Shown: positions 9,426-17,074, numbered from the stretch's first letter. The stretch is DNA of 53,843 bases from Prevotella sp. (GCA_022511075.1 JAFLSE010000017.1:1-53843); one strand, 5' to 3'. Notes: a model not told the origin generated them from the letters alone. Numbers and translations: made by a program.

Positions 9426-9459
9426 CAAAGGTACTGCAATTCCTGCCGAAAGCCAAAAA
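9426..9459 (-). promoter_or_regulatory. Promoter of the HU-like gene
   Basis: Minus strand: TTTTTG (9459-9454) and TACCTTTG (9433-9426), spacing 20 bases. This is an almost ideal Bacteroidetes TTTG / TAnnTTTG promoter. Confidence 0.8.
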
Positions 9460-9534
9460 TCGACATTCCGTAACCTGTAAAAATCTGTTAACAAAACGAC
9501 ATCTTCGTCTTAAAAGATGTAAACCGCCTTTCCT

Positions 9535-9575
9535 TTGGTGTTCAGCCAGACAACCAACTAAACACTGAACACCAA
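9535..9575. repeat. 11-bp perfect inverted repeat (TTGGTGTTCAG)
   Basis: Arms 9535-9545 and 9565-9575 are perfect reverse complements with a 19-base spacer. The core GTGTTCAG / CTGAACAC is shared with the repeats near 8.3 and 15.2 kb. Confidence 0.65.
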
Positions 9576-9617
9576 TCACTTATAACTAACTATTCTCGAC
9601 AACCAACGCATATAGGA

Positions 9618-9653
9618 GCGATGCCCATCGCTTGCTGTTTCGATGCCCATCGC
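9618..9653. repeat. Two direct copies of a CGATGCCCATCGC near-palindrome
   Basis: GCGATGCCCATCGC at 9618-9631 and CGATGCCCATCGC at 9641-9653. Each copy can fold on itself (GCGATG with CATCGC). No gene is seen in 9356-10043; this stretch holds only promoters and repeats. Confidence 0.6.
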
Positions 9654-9708
9654 ACATAGGTTCGTGCGCCAATGAAGTAAAGTGCGTTAAATCACGGAAA
9701 AGTGACAA

Positions 9709-9892
9709 TGACAAGTGACAAAGTGACATTAAGGTGGTTTGTATTTATAGGGAGGAGGCGTATCCTAATAACCTATAATAATATATATATTATATATTAT
9801 TATAGAATTATATTACTTATAATCCGTAACTAAACATTAATCACTAAACGCAGAACACTGGAAAAACCTTAATGTCACTTTGTCACTTGTCA
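9709..9892. repeat. 27-bp perfect inverted repeat around an AT palindrome
   Basis: Arms 9709-9735 and 9866-9892 are perfect reverse complements (core AGTGACAAAGTGACATTAAG). They enclose 130 bases with an AT-only palindrome (stem 9773-9786 with 9792-9805). Each arm also contains tandem GTGACAA words. Confidence 0.8.
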
Positions 9893-9968
9893 CTTTGTCA
9901 CATATACTAAGGTGGCAAGTGATGTTGGTTGGCAAAAAAGTATTTTCTAAAAACTTAACAGCAGTGAT

Positions 9969-10000
9969 TTTGGTGTTTCAGATTTTTTTTTGTAACTTTG
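9969..10000 (+). promoter_or_regulatory. Promoter of the 10,044 gene
   Basis: TTTG at 9969-9972 and TAACTTTG at 9993-10000, spacing 20 bases, fit the Bacteroidetes consensus. The start codon is 44 bases further on. Confidence 0.75.
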
Positions 10001-10043
10001 TGGGTGGAAAAGATGAAAATTGATAAACTTTGGAGGATTAGAA

Positions 10044-10937
10044 ATGACATTAGAAGATTTAGATAACAATATATCTCCTCGTCCGTTGGGAGAGTGGTAT
10101 AATAAGCATAAGATTTTTAATCGATTAAATGAAATATTGGACTTTTACGACAGCATTTTTTATTCATCTTGTAATTTTTCAGACATATTGGTTTCTGGAA
10201 AATATACGAACACTCAAAGTTCTATCTACAAAAGTATTAAAGGAACTATAGAATCAATAAAATTGTTATTTAAAAATGGAAGATGTAATGATGCTTTTAC
10301 TCTTATCAGAAAATACAGTGATGCAATAGTGATTGATACTTATATTTCTATTCTGATAAAGGAAACCGAAGAAAAGTTTTTTAAAGATGAAGCAGATTTG
10401 AAATCTATAACGAATAATAGAATAAGACAATGGATTTGTTCTGAAACTCCGTTGATGGAGGAGCATCCGACAAAAGAGTTACAACGTATATCAAAAACTT
10501 TTCCTACAATTTTCAAAATATTAAAACTTGACCCAAAGGTAAAAGACTCGCTATATAACCAGATAAGAAACATTTGCAATGATAATGTTCATTATAATGG
10601 TTTCAAGAATGTGTTATGGAATGATATTGATTATATCGACATCAACCGTGATATTGCCATTGTTTTATTGAATAACGCCTATACTTGTATAACATTTTTG
10701 GTGGCATTACACTTTTCTTTTATATATGAATCCCACCCAGAATATTTTGCGTCAAGCGATTATGGCGACTACCTTGATTATGGAAAAGAACCTCCGAAAG
10801 GTTGTGAACGATGGGTTTGCCCGGTTTTTCAATCGTTTTTTGAAAATGTCATATATCTTTATAATCCAGAATTAGGGGAATACCTTATTTCATTGGATCA
10901 GATGGATTTACATCGTGCCTCGGAACAAAGTGGATAA
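10044..10937 (+). CDS. Hypothetical helical protein
   Basis: Not recognised. The ATG at 10044 is preceded by GGAGG at 10032-10036 with good spacing, so it is preferred over the in-frame TTG at 10020; the product has 297 residues. It is rich in predicted helices, has no signal peptide, and one mildly hydrophobic stretch (AYTCITFLVALHFSFIY) near residue 230 that could be a buried helix. The base composition is AT-rich compared with the genes to its left, which suggests recent acquisition. It has its own promoter and stands alone beside a restriction-modification locus, so an accessory or defence role is possible but unproven. Confidence 0.7.
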   Translation: MTLEDLDNNISPRPLGEWYNKHKIFNRLNEILDFYDSIFYSSCNFSDILVSGKYTNTQSSIYKSIKGTIESIKLLFKNGRCNDAFTLIRKYSDAIVIDTYISILIKETEEKFFKDEADLKSITNNRIRQWICSETPLMEEHPTKELQRISKTFPTIFKILKLDPKVKDSLYNQIRNICNDNVHYNGFKNVLWNDIDYIDINRDIAIVLLNNAYTCITFLVALHFSFIYESHPEYFASSDYGDYLDYGKEPPKGCERWVCPVFQSFFENVIYLYNPELGEYLISLDQMDLHRASEQSG

Positions 10938-11053
10938 ATTGTCATATAAGTCTAAATGCAGAGAATTTTTGTAGTATAATGCAATTTCATATAATTTAAC
11001 GTGTTTGAGTAAAAAAATATTGATAGCATAGGGCATAATTTAGAAAAAATGGT

Positions 11054-11061
11054 TATTTTTG
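11054..11061 (+). promoter_or_regulatory. Candidate -7 box upstream of the ncRNA
   Basis: TATTTTTG fits TAnnTTTG; transcription from it would start near 11068. No good -33 element lies at the right distance, so support is modest. Confidence 0.35.
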
Positions 11062-11139
11062 CAAAGCAAATATTTGCACAGGACAAAAAACTATTAATTA
11101 ATGGAATAAAAACCAAAGAATTAGAAAATAGAGTTTAGG

Positions 11140-11326
11140 CATCCTTGACTCGACTGAGATACCAGAATTAGCATTTAAGAGACAAATCAGATCGGCTTGG
11201 ACAACGGGTGTCTGCGCTCCTATAAACGGGCGTGGACTGTAAGATTGTTGTCTGATTTAGGCAATGCTAAGCCTTGGTATCAATCACTTTCCACGCTCTC
11301 TTTTCTTCGGGGAAGAGGGCTTTATT
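11140..11326 (+). ncRNA. Structured rod-like RNA ending in a terminator (6S-like candidate)
   Basis: A gene-free 422-base gap holds a nested set of stems that fold into one long rod: GATACCA (11158-11164) with TGGTATC (11275-11281); TTAGCATT (11168-11175) with AATGCTAA (11263-11270); AAATCAG (11184-11190) with CTGATTT (11252-11258); ACAAC (11201-11205) with GTTGT (11247-11251); and an apical stem 11210-11217 with 11230-11237, which pairs throughout if G-U pairs count. An intrinsic terminator follows at once. Size near 190 and the bulged rod recall 6S RNA, but I cannot confirm the family. The 5' end is approximate. It could also be an independent regulatory RNA or an acquired element RNA. Confidence 0.55.
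11295..11326 (+). terminator. Terminator of the structured RNA
   Basis: An 11-bp stem (11295-11305 with 11310-11320, with G-U pairs) closed by a UUCG tetraloop and followed by TTTATT. It lies between the RNA and the HNH nuclease gene, so the RNA is a separate transcript. Confidence 0.85.
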
Positions 11327-11330
11327 CGTC

Positions 11331-11364
11331 CTCATAGTTCCGCTTAAAACAAAACAACTATGAG
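11331..11364 (+). promoter_or_regulatory. Hairpin covering the start codon of the HNH nuclease
   Basis: CTCATAGTT (11331-11339) is the perfect reverse complement of AACTATGAG (11356-11364), which contains the ATG at 11360-11362. In mRNA this would hide the start codon in a 9-bp stem with a 16-base loop. No clear Shine-Dalgarno sequence is present. Confidence 0.5.
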
Positions 11365-11995
11365 TAAGGTTAATGATTTTCTTGATGAATGCAAAAAGAA
11401 CGTTGGCAAGTGGATATGTTCATTGCACACAACTGGCAGCAACCAGCCGGCAGCAATTTTCCGTGAAGTAAAAAAACAAGGCTATGAGTTTGAAGAAACA
11501 ATGCCAGGCAGATGGGCAAAATCAATGCATTGTCCAGTATGCGGACAAATAACAACCCATTACAAACTGCTCAAATCAGAACCTACACTAACCACACAGA
11601 CACGGCTCACTATTGATGAAAAGACTCGTAAACGCATTATTAAATTGTTTGGAAACCGTGATGCGTTCACTGGAGGCTCAATCTCCTCAACTCCTGAGAT
11701 AGACCATAAAGTGCCTTGGACGCGACTTGAAGAGGATATTGATGCGACAAAACTGACGGATGATGAAATCAAACAGCATTTCCAACTCCTTACCCGAGAG
11801 CATAATCTGTTGAAAGATAGGGCGTGTGGGCATTGTAAACTCAACAATGAACGTCCTCCCTTTCTTGAAATACCTTTCTGGTATGAGGGCGATTCTCACT
11901 ATTGCGGTTCTTGTGTGGGGTGCGGGTGGTATGACGGAGTGAAATGGAAGGAAGAACTAAAAAAGCATTTATCAAATGTATCCCCAAAAGTATAA
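11360..11995 (+). CDS. HNH-family restriction endonuclease
   Basis: A 211-residue protein. TPEIDHKVPWTRLE gives the DH of an HNH (beta-beta-alpha metal) site, and LLTREHNLLKDRACGHC supplies the Asn/His half. Cys pairs CPVCGQ, CGHC and CGSCVGCG suggest structural zinc. Its position directly before two DNA methyltransferases points to the restriction half of a type II system; HNH nucleases occur in type II and IIS enzymes that cleave near asymmetric sites. The methyltransferase genes follow after 77 bases with their own -7 box, so host protection may be expressed independently. Recognition sequence cannot be predicted. Confidence 0.8.
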   Translation: MSKVNDFLDECKKNVGKWICSLHTTGSNQPAAIFREVKKQGYEFEETMPGRWAKSMHCPVCGQITTHYKLLKSEPTLTTQTRLTIDEKTRKRIIKLFGNRDAFTGGSISSTPEIDHKVPWTRLEEDIDATKLTDDEIKQHFQLLTREHNLLKDRACGHCKLNNERPPFLEIPFWYEGDSHYCGSCVGCGWYDGVKWKEELKKHLSNVSPKV

Positions 11996-12034
11996 ATTAG
12001 CGTGATAGTGAACTAAAATTTTGGATTTTTTTCG

Positions 12035-12042
12035 TACCTTTG
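12035..12042 (+). promoter_or_regulatory. -7 box before the methyltransferase pair
   Basis: TACCTTTG matches TAnnTTTG and lies 31 bases before the ATG at 12073. The TTG at 12021 is too close for a normal -33 element. Confidence 0.5.
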
Positions 12043-12072
12043 CACTCTAAAGCATAAAATGCTGCCCGACAA

Positions 12073-12855
12073 ATGAAATTTGACAAGGAACACTGGAAAG
12101 AGATAGACATCAACATTGACAGCCTCTGGCTGATTGGACCGAGGGCAAAAGGTGGTAAGCGTGAAAATAATTACCATGGGAATTTTGTACCCCAGATTCC
12201 CGATAATCTTGTCCGGAGATACACTGAAGAAGGCGATATCGTTTTGGAGCCGTTTATGGGTAGCGGCACTACGTTGTATGAATGTGAGCGTCTGAAAAGG
12301 AACTATATCGGCTTTGACATAAATGCAGACATAATTGAACACGTGAAAGGAAAGATGCTTGACTGCCAGGATATTCAGTTCGATATCTATAACTGTGACT
12401 GTACTGACAGCGTGGCTTCAGAGCAATGTATCAAGGAAAGCCTGAAACGGATGGGCAAGCAAAGAGTAGACTTTGTCTTGTCGCATCCGCCTTATTGGGA
12501 TATACTAAAGTTTACGGATTTGCCAAACGACCTGTCGAACATATCTGATTTGCAGCAGTTCTTGAATTTGTTTGTCGTGTCAACTCAAAATGCAATTAAG
12601 TACCTGCGTGCAGGAAAGCATTTTGCTGTTGTAGTGGGTGACTTGTATCGAGACAGCGAGGTAGTGCCGTTGGGATTCTATATGATGTATGCCATCAAGA
12701 AAAACATCAAATGCAAGTTGAAAGGCATTGTCGTTAAAGATATGGTTGGCAACAGGGCAAAACTTGGCATAGAGGCGTTATGGCGCTATCGCACATTAAA
12801 AAGTGATAACTTCTTATTCAAACATGAATACATATTTGTGTTCAAAAAAGGCTGA
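12073..12855 (+). CDS. DNA methyltransferase (N4-cytosine or N6-adenine, amino-methyl class)
   Basis: A 260-residue SAM-dependent methyltransferase. VLEPFMGSGTTLYECERL is motif I (SAM-binding FxGxG), and LSHPPYWDILKF is motif IV, the (S/D)PPY catalytic motif of exocyclic amino methyltransferases, here SHPPYW. The order IV-after-I and size suggest a single-domain enzyme in which the target-recognition part is short. Base specificity (m4C or m6A) cannot be decided by eye. It sits between the HNH nuclease and a C5-cytosine methyltransferase, 4 bases from the latter, and should protect one strand of the same site. Confidence 0.88.
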   Translation: MKFDKEHWKEIDINIDSLWLIGPRAKGGKRENNYHGNFVPQIPDNLVRRYTEEGDIVLEPFMGSGTTLYECERLKRNYIGFDINADIIEHVKGKMLDCQDIQFDIYNCDCTDSVASEQCIKESLKRMGKQRVDFVLSHPPYWDILKFTDLPNDLSNISDLQQFLNLFVVSTQNAIKYLRAGKHFAVVVGDLYRDSEVVPLGFYMMYAIKKNIKCKLKGIVVKDMVGNRAKLGIEALWRYRTLKSDNFLFKHEYIFVFKKG

Positions 12856-12859
12856 TATT

Positions 12860-14176
12860 ATGGAAGGAAGAACCTACAATATTTCAGAAGTGGCAGAAAT
12901 AATGGGAATGACATTGAAAGTCGTCCGCCGTTTTGTTGCTTCCGAAGAACTGAAGACAACTAAAAAAAATAACACCTACACTATATCACAAGAAGATTTA
13001 AACATCTTCAAGAGATATATTGAAGACGGCAAGCACCAGAAACATGCCCAAGAGGTTGCAGACAGTTTTAGTCAAGTATCGCAGATGGATTTGTTTGCAG
13101 GTACAGAATTTGCAGGCTTTTCTTCAGTTGGCAAAACTGGTGACAAGGTAAATTGGATAGATGTAGATTCCGTATGGGATTCTCCTTCAAAGTCAGAAAT
13201 GACTTTTGTCGATTTGTTCTGCGGTGCAGGTGGATTAAGCAAAGGGCTGGAAATGTCAGGTCTAATAGGTATATGTGGTCTTGACTGGTTTAATGAGGCT
13301 TGTATGACATATAATCGGAATTTCAATCACCCTTTTGTGAATGGAGATATCAAAGACCCTGAAAACAAAAAGAAATTCTATGAAACAGTCAGGAAACAAC
13401 TTAACGGACGTAAATTGAGTGTCGTTGCAGGAGGATTCCCGTGTCAAGGCTTTTCTATGGCTGGCAACAGGATTGTAGACGATCCACGCAACTCTTTGTA
13501 TAAAGAACTCATTGAAATAGTTGTGGAACTTCAGCCAGAGTTTGTTGTCTGCGAAAATGTAAAAGGGCTTCGCACAATGTTGAATGGGCTTGTAGAAAAG
13601 AAAATCATTGCTGATTTCAAAGAGATTGGCTATGATATGAATGTTACCACCCTGTGTGCAGCCGACTATTATACGCCACAAAAACGTGAACGCGTCATTT
13701 TCATAGGCAACAGGATAGGAAAGAAGAATTATCACCCTAAACCGATTTTAACCCCAGAGGAGTATATCACAACAGGACAGGCAATTGCAGACCTGATGAA
13801 TCATCCTGTAGACCCAGATTTCAACCATGTGCCGACCGTACATCGTGAGGATATGGCAAAACGGATTATGGAAACGCCGGAAGGCTCAAGTTTATATAAA
13901 GGATATAGTGATGCATGGAAAAAATGTCCTTGGGATGCTCCTTCTTGTACAATCAAGGAAAATCATGGCGGTGTCAATCTGCATCCTAAATTGCCACGCG
14001 TATTGACAGCCAGAGAAATGGCTCGACTTCAGTCGTTCCCAGATGACTTTATTTTTGAAGGCAAGAAAAATAAGCAACTTGTCCAGATTGGAAATGCCGT
14101 ACCACCGCTATTAGGAAAAGCAATAGGGCTTGCCGTCAGATACTCAAATGACGATTTGCCGAAAAACCAATCGTAA
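12860..14176 (+). CDS. DNA (cytosine-5) methyltransferase with N-terminal HTH domain
   Basis: A 438-residue C5 methyltransferase. Motif I is FVDLFCGAGGLSKGLEMSG, motif IV GGFPCQGFSMAGNR with the catalytic Cys, motif VI VCENVKG, motif VIII QKRERVIFIG and motif X QIGNAVPPLLGKAIG. The first about 60 residues (YNISEVAEIMGMTLKVVRRF) look like a MerR/excisionase-type helix-turn-helix, which is unusual and could read DNA or autoregulate the operon. The frame is open to a GTG at 12803, but the ATG at 12860 lies 4 bases after the previous stop and is chosen. It should methylate cytosine in the recognition site of the neighbouring nuclease. Confidence 0.9.
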   Translation: MEGRTYNISEVAEIMGMTLKVVRRFVASEELKTTKKNNTYTISQEDLNIFKRYIEDGKHQKHAQEVADSFSQVSQMDLFAGTEFAGFSSVGKTGDKVNWIDVDSVWDSPSKSEMTFVDLFCGAGGLSKGLEMSGLIGICGLDWFNEACMTYNRNFNHPFVNGDIKDPENKKKFYETVRKQLNGRKLSVVAGGFPCQGFSMAGNRIVDDPRNSLYKELIEIVVELQPEFVVCENVKGLRTMLNGLVEKKIIADFKEIGYDMNVTTLCAADYYTPQKRERVIFIGNRIGKKNYHPKPILTPEEYITTGQAIADLMNHPVDPDFNHVPTVHREDMAKRIMETPEGSSLYKGYSDAWKKCPWDAPSCTIKENHGGVNLHPKLPRVLTAREMARLQSFPDDFIFEGKKNKQLVQIGNAVPPLLGKAIGLAVRYSNDDLPKNQS

Positions 14177-14208
14177 ACTTTACCATTATCACAAACGATA
14201 AAAACACT

Positions 14209-15066
14209 ATGAACGAACAGCAATTAAAAGAAATTTTTGAACTGCTTGAGAAATCGGGGCTTAACCCGCAGTTGTGCGACACGCCTGTGCCTTATTATGA
14301 GAATGGTGTGAAGGCTGGTATACCAACCGATCCGGGCGACATCGTGAAGGGCGACTATGTTATGCTGCCACGTAAATTAGTGGGGTGGAGACCTGTGTTT
14401 GTAGTCAATGTGAAAGGCGACTCGATGCGTGATGCTGGTTTCTGCGCCGGCGACCGCCTTCAGGTGCAGGTTGTGGAGGAAGTGGACGACGGCGACATCG
14501 TGGTGGCTTCAATCGACGGCGACTTCACGGTGAAGGCTTTTTGCACCGACGAACAGGGGCAGCGGTGGCTCGTGCCGTGCAACGATGAGTACGATGCTAT
14601 CCTGCTGACTGAGGAGATGAACGTGAGCATCATCGGCAAGGTGGTGGGGCATACAAAGGAAATGCCGCGTGCAACGTATCGCAACTGCATAAAGGCGATA
14701 AAGCGCACGCAAAGAGGCAGCAACAGCAAAACGACGATAAGCCGTCAGCGCATAGAGGATACCATAAGGGCGGTGGCGCAGCAGGTGGAGAATAAACGCC
14801 AATGGTATGCCGTCTATCGGGCTATGCTCGACCGCAATGCGATTGGCGACGACTATTATGGTTTTGTTGAATTAGTGACCGGACTTGTACCAGAGCACGG
14901 ACATCAGCCGGTGGTGGCAGAACTACGACGCATAGCGGTGCAAAGTTTCCGGAAACCTGTAGCATTATGGAATCGCGACGATGCACCCGTGGCTGGGCAG
15001 CGATACGACGATTATCTGCGCATCGCACGGTTGACTGGTGAGATGCTGACAAAGGGCGTGAAATAA
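14209..15066 (+). CDS. S24 (LexA/UmuD-like) peptidase with extra C-terminal domain
   Basis: A 285-residue protein. VKGDSMRDAGFCAGDRLQVQ has the nucleophilic Ser of the S24 Ser-Lys dyad, and DGDFTVKAF carries the Lys; the domain spans about residues 25-155. The last 120 residues are a helical, basic domain of unknown function. No N-terminal repressor helix-turn-helix is evident, so it may act like UmuD or cleave partner proteins on DNA damage. It follows the methyltransferase by 32 bases but has a higher GC and belongs by composition with the older accessory genes at 15.4-16.4 kb. Confidence 0.78.
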   Translation: MNEQQLKEIFELLEKSGLNPQLCDTPVPYYENGVKAGIPTDPGDIVKGDYVMLPRKLVGWRPVFVVNVKGDSMRDAGFCAGDRLQVQVVEEVDDGDIVVASIDGDFTVKAFCTDEQGQRWLVPCNDEYDAILLTEEMNVSIIGKVVGHTKEMPRATYRNCIKAIKRTQRGSNSKTTISRQRIEDTIRAVAQQVENKRQWYAVYRAMLDRNAIGDDYYGFVELVTGLVPEHGHQPVVAELRRIAVQSFRKPVALWNRDDAPVAGQRYDDYLRIARLTGEMLTKGVK

Positions 15067-15148
15067 AAACACGCAAAAACACGCACGGAAACGCGCAAAA
15101 ACACGCACGAGTTTTACACGAAAAGACACTTCTGGTACAAAAACACGC
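15067..15148. repeat. Irregular tandem AAACACGC repeats
   Basis: AAACACGC occurs at 15067, 15077, 15099 and 15141, with a variant GAAACGCGC at 15088. They start at the stop codon of the S24 peptidase gene and all have the same direction, like iterons or repressor sites. Confidence 0.65.
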
Positions 15149-15160
15149 AAAAACTTTACG

Positions 15161-15193
15161 CCGACAGGTTTTTATGCCTGCCGGTGTTTTTTT
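15161..15193 (+). terminator. Terminator-like hairpin after the S24 peptidase gene
   Basis: CCGACAGG (15161-15168) pairs with CCTGCCGG (15177-15184) with one A-C mismatch, then TGTTTTTTT follows. Confidence 0.65.
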
Positions 15194-15198
15194 GTGCG

Positions 15199-15206
15199 TA
15201 ACTTTG
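15199..15206 (+). promoter_or_regulatory. -7 box in the gap before the 15,396 gene
   Basis: TAACTTTG fits TAnnTTTG exactly; no clear -33 element at the expected spacing. It lies about 190 bases before the next start codon. Confidence 0.4.
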
Positions 15207-15226
15207 CAATGGTAATTTTAGTGATA

Positions 15227-15287
15227 AGTGTTCAGTGATTAGTGATTAGTTCATTTCACAGGACGCAAAAACTGATAACTGAACACT
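15227..15287. repeat. Inverted repeat of the GTGTTCAGT family
   Basis: AGTGTTCAGT (15227-15236) and ACTGAACACT (15278-15287) are perfect reverse complements with a 41-base spacer. The 15067-15395 gap holds only this, the tandem repeats, a terminator and a -7 box. Confidence 0.65.
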
Positions 15288-15395
15288 AATAACTAAACAC
15301 TGAATATTAATCTGGGAAAAATGCGGTGAGGGAAGTCTCGCGAGTGAAAAGGATCCAATTTCAGCACTTGCTTCATCTCGCAAACTTAACAGAAA

Positions 15396-15845
15396 ATGAA
15401 AAAAGAACAAAACAAGGAGAAGCAGATTTTGCAGGGCGTGAAAATGGACGCAAGTGTGAACTTTATGGCTAACGGGGATATAAACATCTATCCCTGTCCG
15501 TGGGAAGATGAGAAGGAGGCGACGAGCGGCGGCAAGCGCGTGCGCTACAAGGGTGGCGTTGAGGTGGACGGCGACGGACGCACGAGGGTGAAGCGGTACA
15601 ACATCGGAAAGAACGGTCCGCAGCACGATGTGGTGTTTGAGACGGCACACGGAGCGGTGAAGATGACGAGGGCAAACAGCGTACCGAGTGATGAACGCAC
15701 AAAGGGCGGAAACGGATTTGTATATGTAACGTTCAAGTTTCCGAAGAAGTTCGGGGCGACGCTCACAAGGTCGTGCCTTGCGGAGGAAGCCGACGAGGTG
15801 ATTGCTTACCTAAAGGCAAGAAAGGAGGAAACGATATGGAGTTGA
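15396..15845 (+). CDS. Hypothetical protein, first of two copies in the window
   Basis: Not recognised. A 149-residue protein rich in charged and Gly residues, with predicted beta-strands and no signal peptide or membrane segment. It lies just before a truncated primase-like gene and overlaps it by 10 bases, so the pair was probably a translationally coupled unit of a Bacteroidales accessory element. The segment from 15425 to 15664 is repeated with about 95% identity at the right end of the window (53604 onward), where the beginning of a paralogous gene is seen. GC content is clearly higher than in the signalling island to the right. Confidence 0.7.
   Translation: MKKEQNKEKQILQGVKMDASVNFMANGDINIYPCPWEDEKEATSGGKRVRYKGGVEVDGDGRTRVKRYNIGKNGPQHDVVFETAHGAVKMTRANSVPSDERTKGGNGFVYVTFKFPKKFGATLTRSCLAEEADEVIAYLKARKEETIWS
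15425..15664 (+). repeat. Direct repeat, left copy
   Basis: This 240-base stretch matches 53604-53843 with about eleven substitutions counted by eye and no gaps. The match continues to the window edge on the right. Confidence 0.9.
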
Positions 15846-16390
15846 AATCATTTACCTGCATAGGCAGGGGGCACGGTGCGCCGTGCTGTCCTGCAACGCG
15901 CGAGGAATGGGAGAAGATGAGGCGTGAGCCGTGGCTGAAGCAGATGTGTGAGAGGATTGAGAAGGGCGACGAGGCGTTGAAGCATAAGTTGCCCGTGTGG
16001 ACACCGCATTGCGCGGAGTTCAAGGGCAATCACCGTGCGATAGCCGATGCGGTGAAGCCGCTGCCGAGGCTGATGCTCGACTTTGACGAGAAAGGGCATA
16101 CGGACGAGATAAAGGCAAGGCTGTTGGCACAGTCGCCGCTTGAGGTGCTGCTGATAGAGGAGTCGGTAAGGCGTGGCACGCACGTGCTTGTGGAGTTGCC
16201 CGAAGGAATGGCGGCAGAGGAGGCGCAGAGGCTTATGGCGGAGGAACGGAATCCGGCTGGGGCAAGAAGGATGATGAGGACGACCTTGAATGGGCAAGGC
16301 GGTGTGCCACGAAAGCCAGCTGGCTCTGCAAGCCGTTGGGAAGAAGCAGGAGATATGGCAGATAGCCAGTCAAATTATCATTATAAGTAA
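15836..16390 (+). pseudogene. Truncated VirE/BT4734-like primase N-terminal domain
   Basis: From the ATG at 15836, preceded by AAAGGAGGAA, about 140 residues resemble the N-terminal domain of Bacteroidales VirE/BT4734-like proteins, which act with DUF3987-type helicase or primase domains. The typical pattern is KLPVWTPHCAEFKGNHR, then PRLMLDFDEKG, then LLIEESVRRGTHVLVELP. After about MAAEEAQRLMAE the sequence no longer looks like that family and the frame ends within 45 residues. Intact relatives are several hundred residues, so this is a 3'-truncated remnant joined to unrelated sequence. The family assignment is by pattern and should be treated as likely, not certain. Confidence 0.55.
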
Positions 16391-16437
16391 TGCCATAAAC
16401 AACATCAGTAAATACTAACAATAAAACAACAAGTAAT

Positions 16438-16974
16438 ATGTCAAAGAACAGAAAATACGATGACCTCATGCTTGCCATTAAGGAAGATGAGGAGAAGGCA
16501 GAGGAACTGAAGAAATCCGATGCAACGCTGGAACAAATCAGAGAGGAGCATGCCCTGTTTCAGGGATACCTCAAAGCCATGAGGGAGGCGCGTGGGGAAT
16601 GTGCCTCCATTACCAAGGTGCTGCAAGCTGCCAAGGACAGTGCGGACAATGCCATTGGCGGAATCTGCGCTGCCATCGTCAACGCGGAGAACACGTCCAT
16701 AAAGGCAAGGCTTGACGACGCAAGCTTTCGGCTGCTTGACAGGCTTCATGCTAAATGGCTGGAGCAGGAGAAGCAGGTGCTTGGCGAGCAGTTCAAGCAG
16801 CAGGAGGTGCTGTGGCAGAAGCAGAGTGCCAGGTTGGTGAACATCATGAAGAACAACGAGGGCGTATGGATCTCAAAGAGGCTGTTCTGCATCGTTGCTA
16901 TCCTTTCCCTCTTGTCTATAGGTATCATTGCGATAGAGATATATGTCTATGTGTATTTTCAATGGCTAACATAA
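16438..16974 (+). CDS. Coiled-coil protein with C-terminal membrane anchor
   Basis: Not recognised by family. 178 residues: residues 1-145 are charged helices with heptad-like spacing (coiled coil), and residues 147-172 (LFCIVAILSLLSIGIIAIEIYV) are a single membrane segment at the C-terminus with almost no tail. That tail-anchored layout resembles accessory mobilisation proteins of Bacteroides elements, but no relaxase is nearby. It stands alone between the truncated primase-like gene and a complex hairpin. Confidence 0.65.
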   Translation: MSKNRKYDDLMLAIKEDEEKAEELKKSDATLEQIREEHALFQGYLKAMREARGECASITKVLQAAKDSADNAIGGICAAIVNAENTSIKARLDDASFRLLDRLHAKWLEQEKQVLGEQFKQQEVLWQKQSARLVNIMKNNEGVWISKRLFCIVAILSLLSIGIIAIEIYVYVYFQWLT

Positions 16975-17013
16975 CTAAAACAGTGATATTCCCAATTAGT
17001 CAATAAGCACAAA

Positions 17014-17074
17014 AATGCAGACTTGGGGGCCAAATGTCGACATCTTTGGCAGATTTAGCCCGAAAGTCTGCATT
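17014..17074. repeat. Complex inverted repeat downstream of the coiled-coil gene
   Basis: AATGCAGACTT (17014-17024) and AAGTCTGCATT (17064-17074) are perfect reverse complements. Inside, GCCAAA and TTTGGC, and GGGC with GCCC, can pair further, so the segment could form a branched structure. The 16975-17243 gap otherwise holds only a terminator. Confidence 0.6.

Noticed and set aside
11140..11326. HEARO/omega RNA of an IscB-type nuclease.
   Set aside because: The neighbouring HNH protein is short (211 residues), lacks RuvC-like parts and sits in a restriction-modification operon; a terminator separates the RNA from it.
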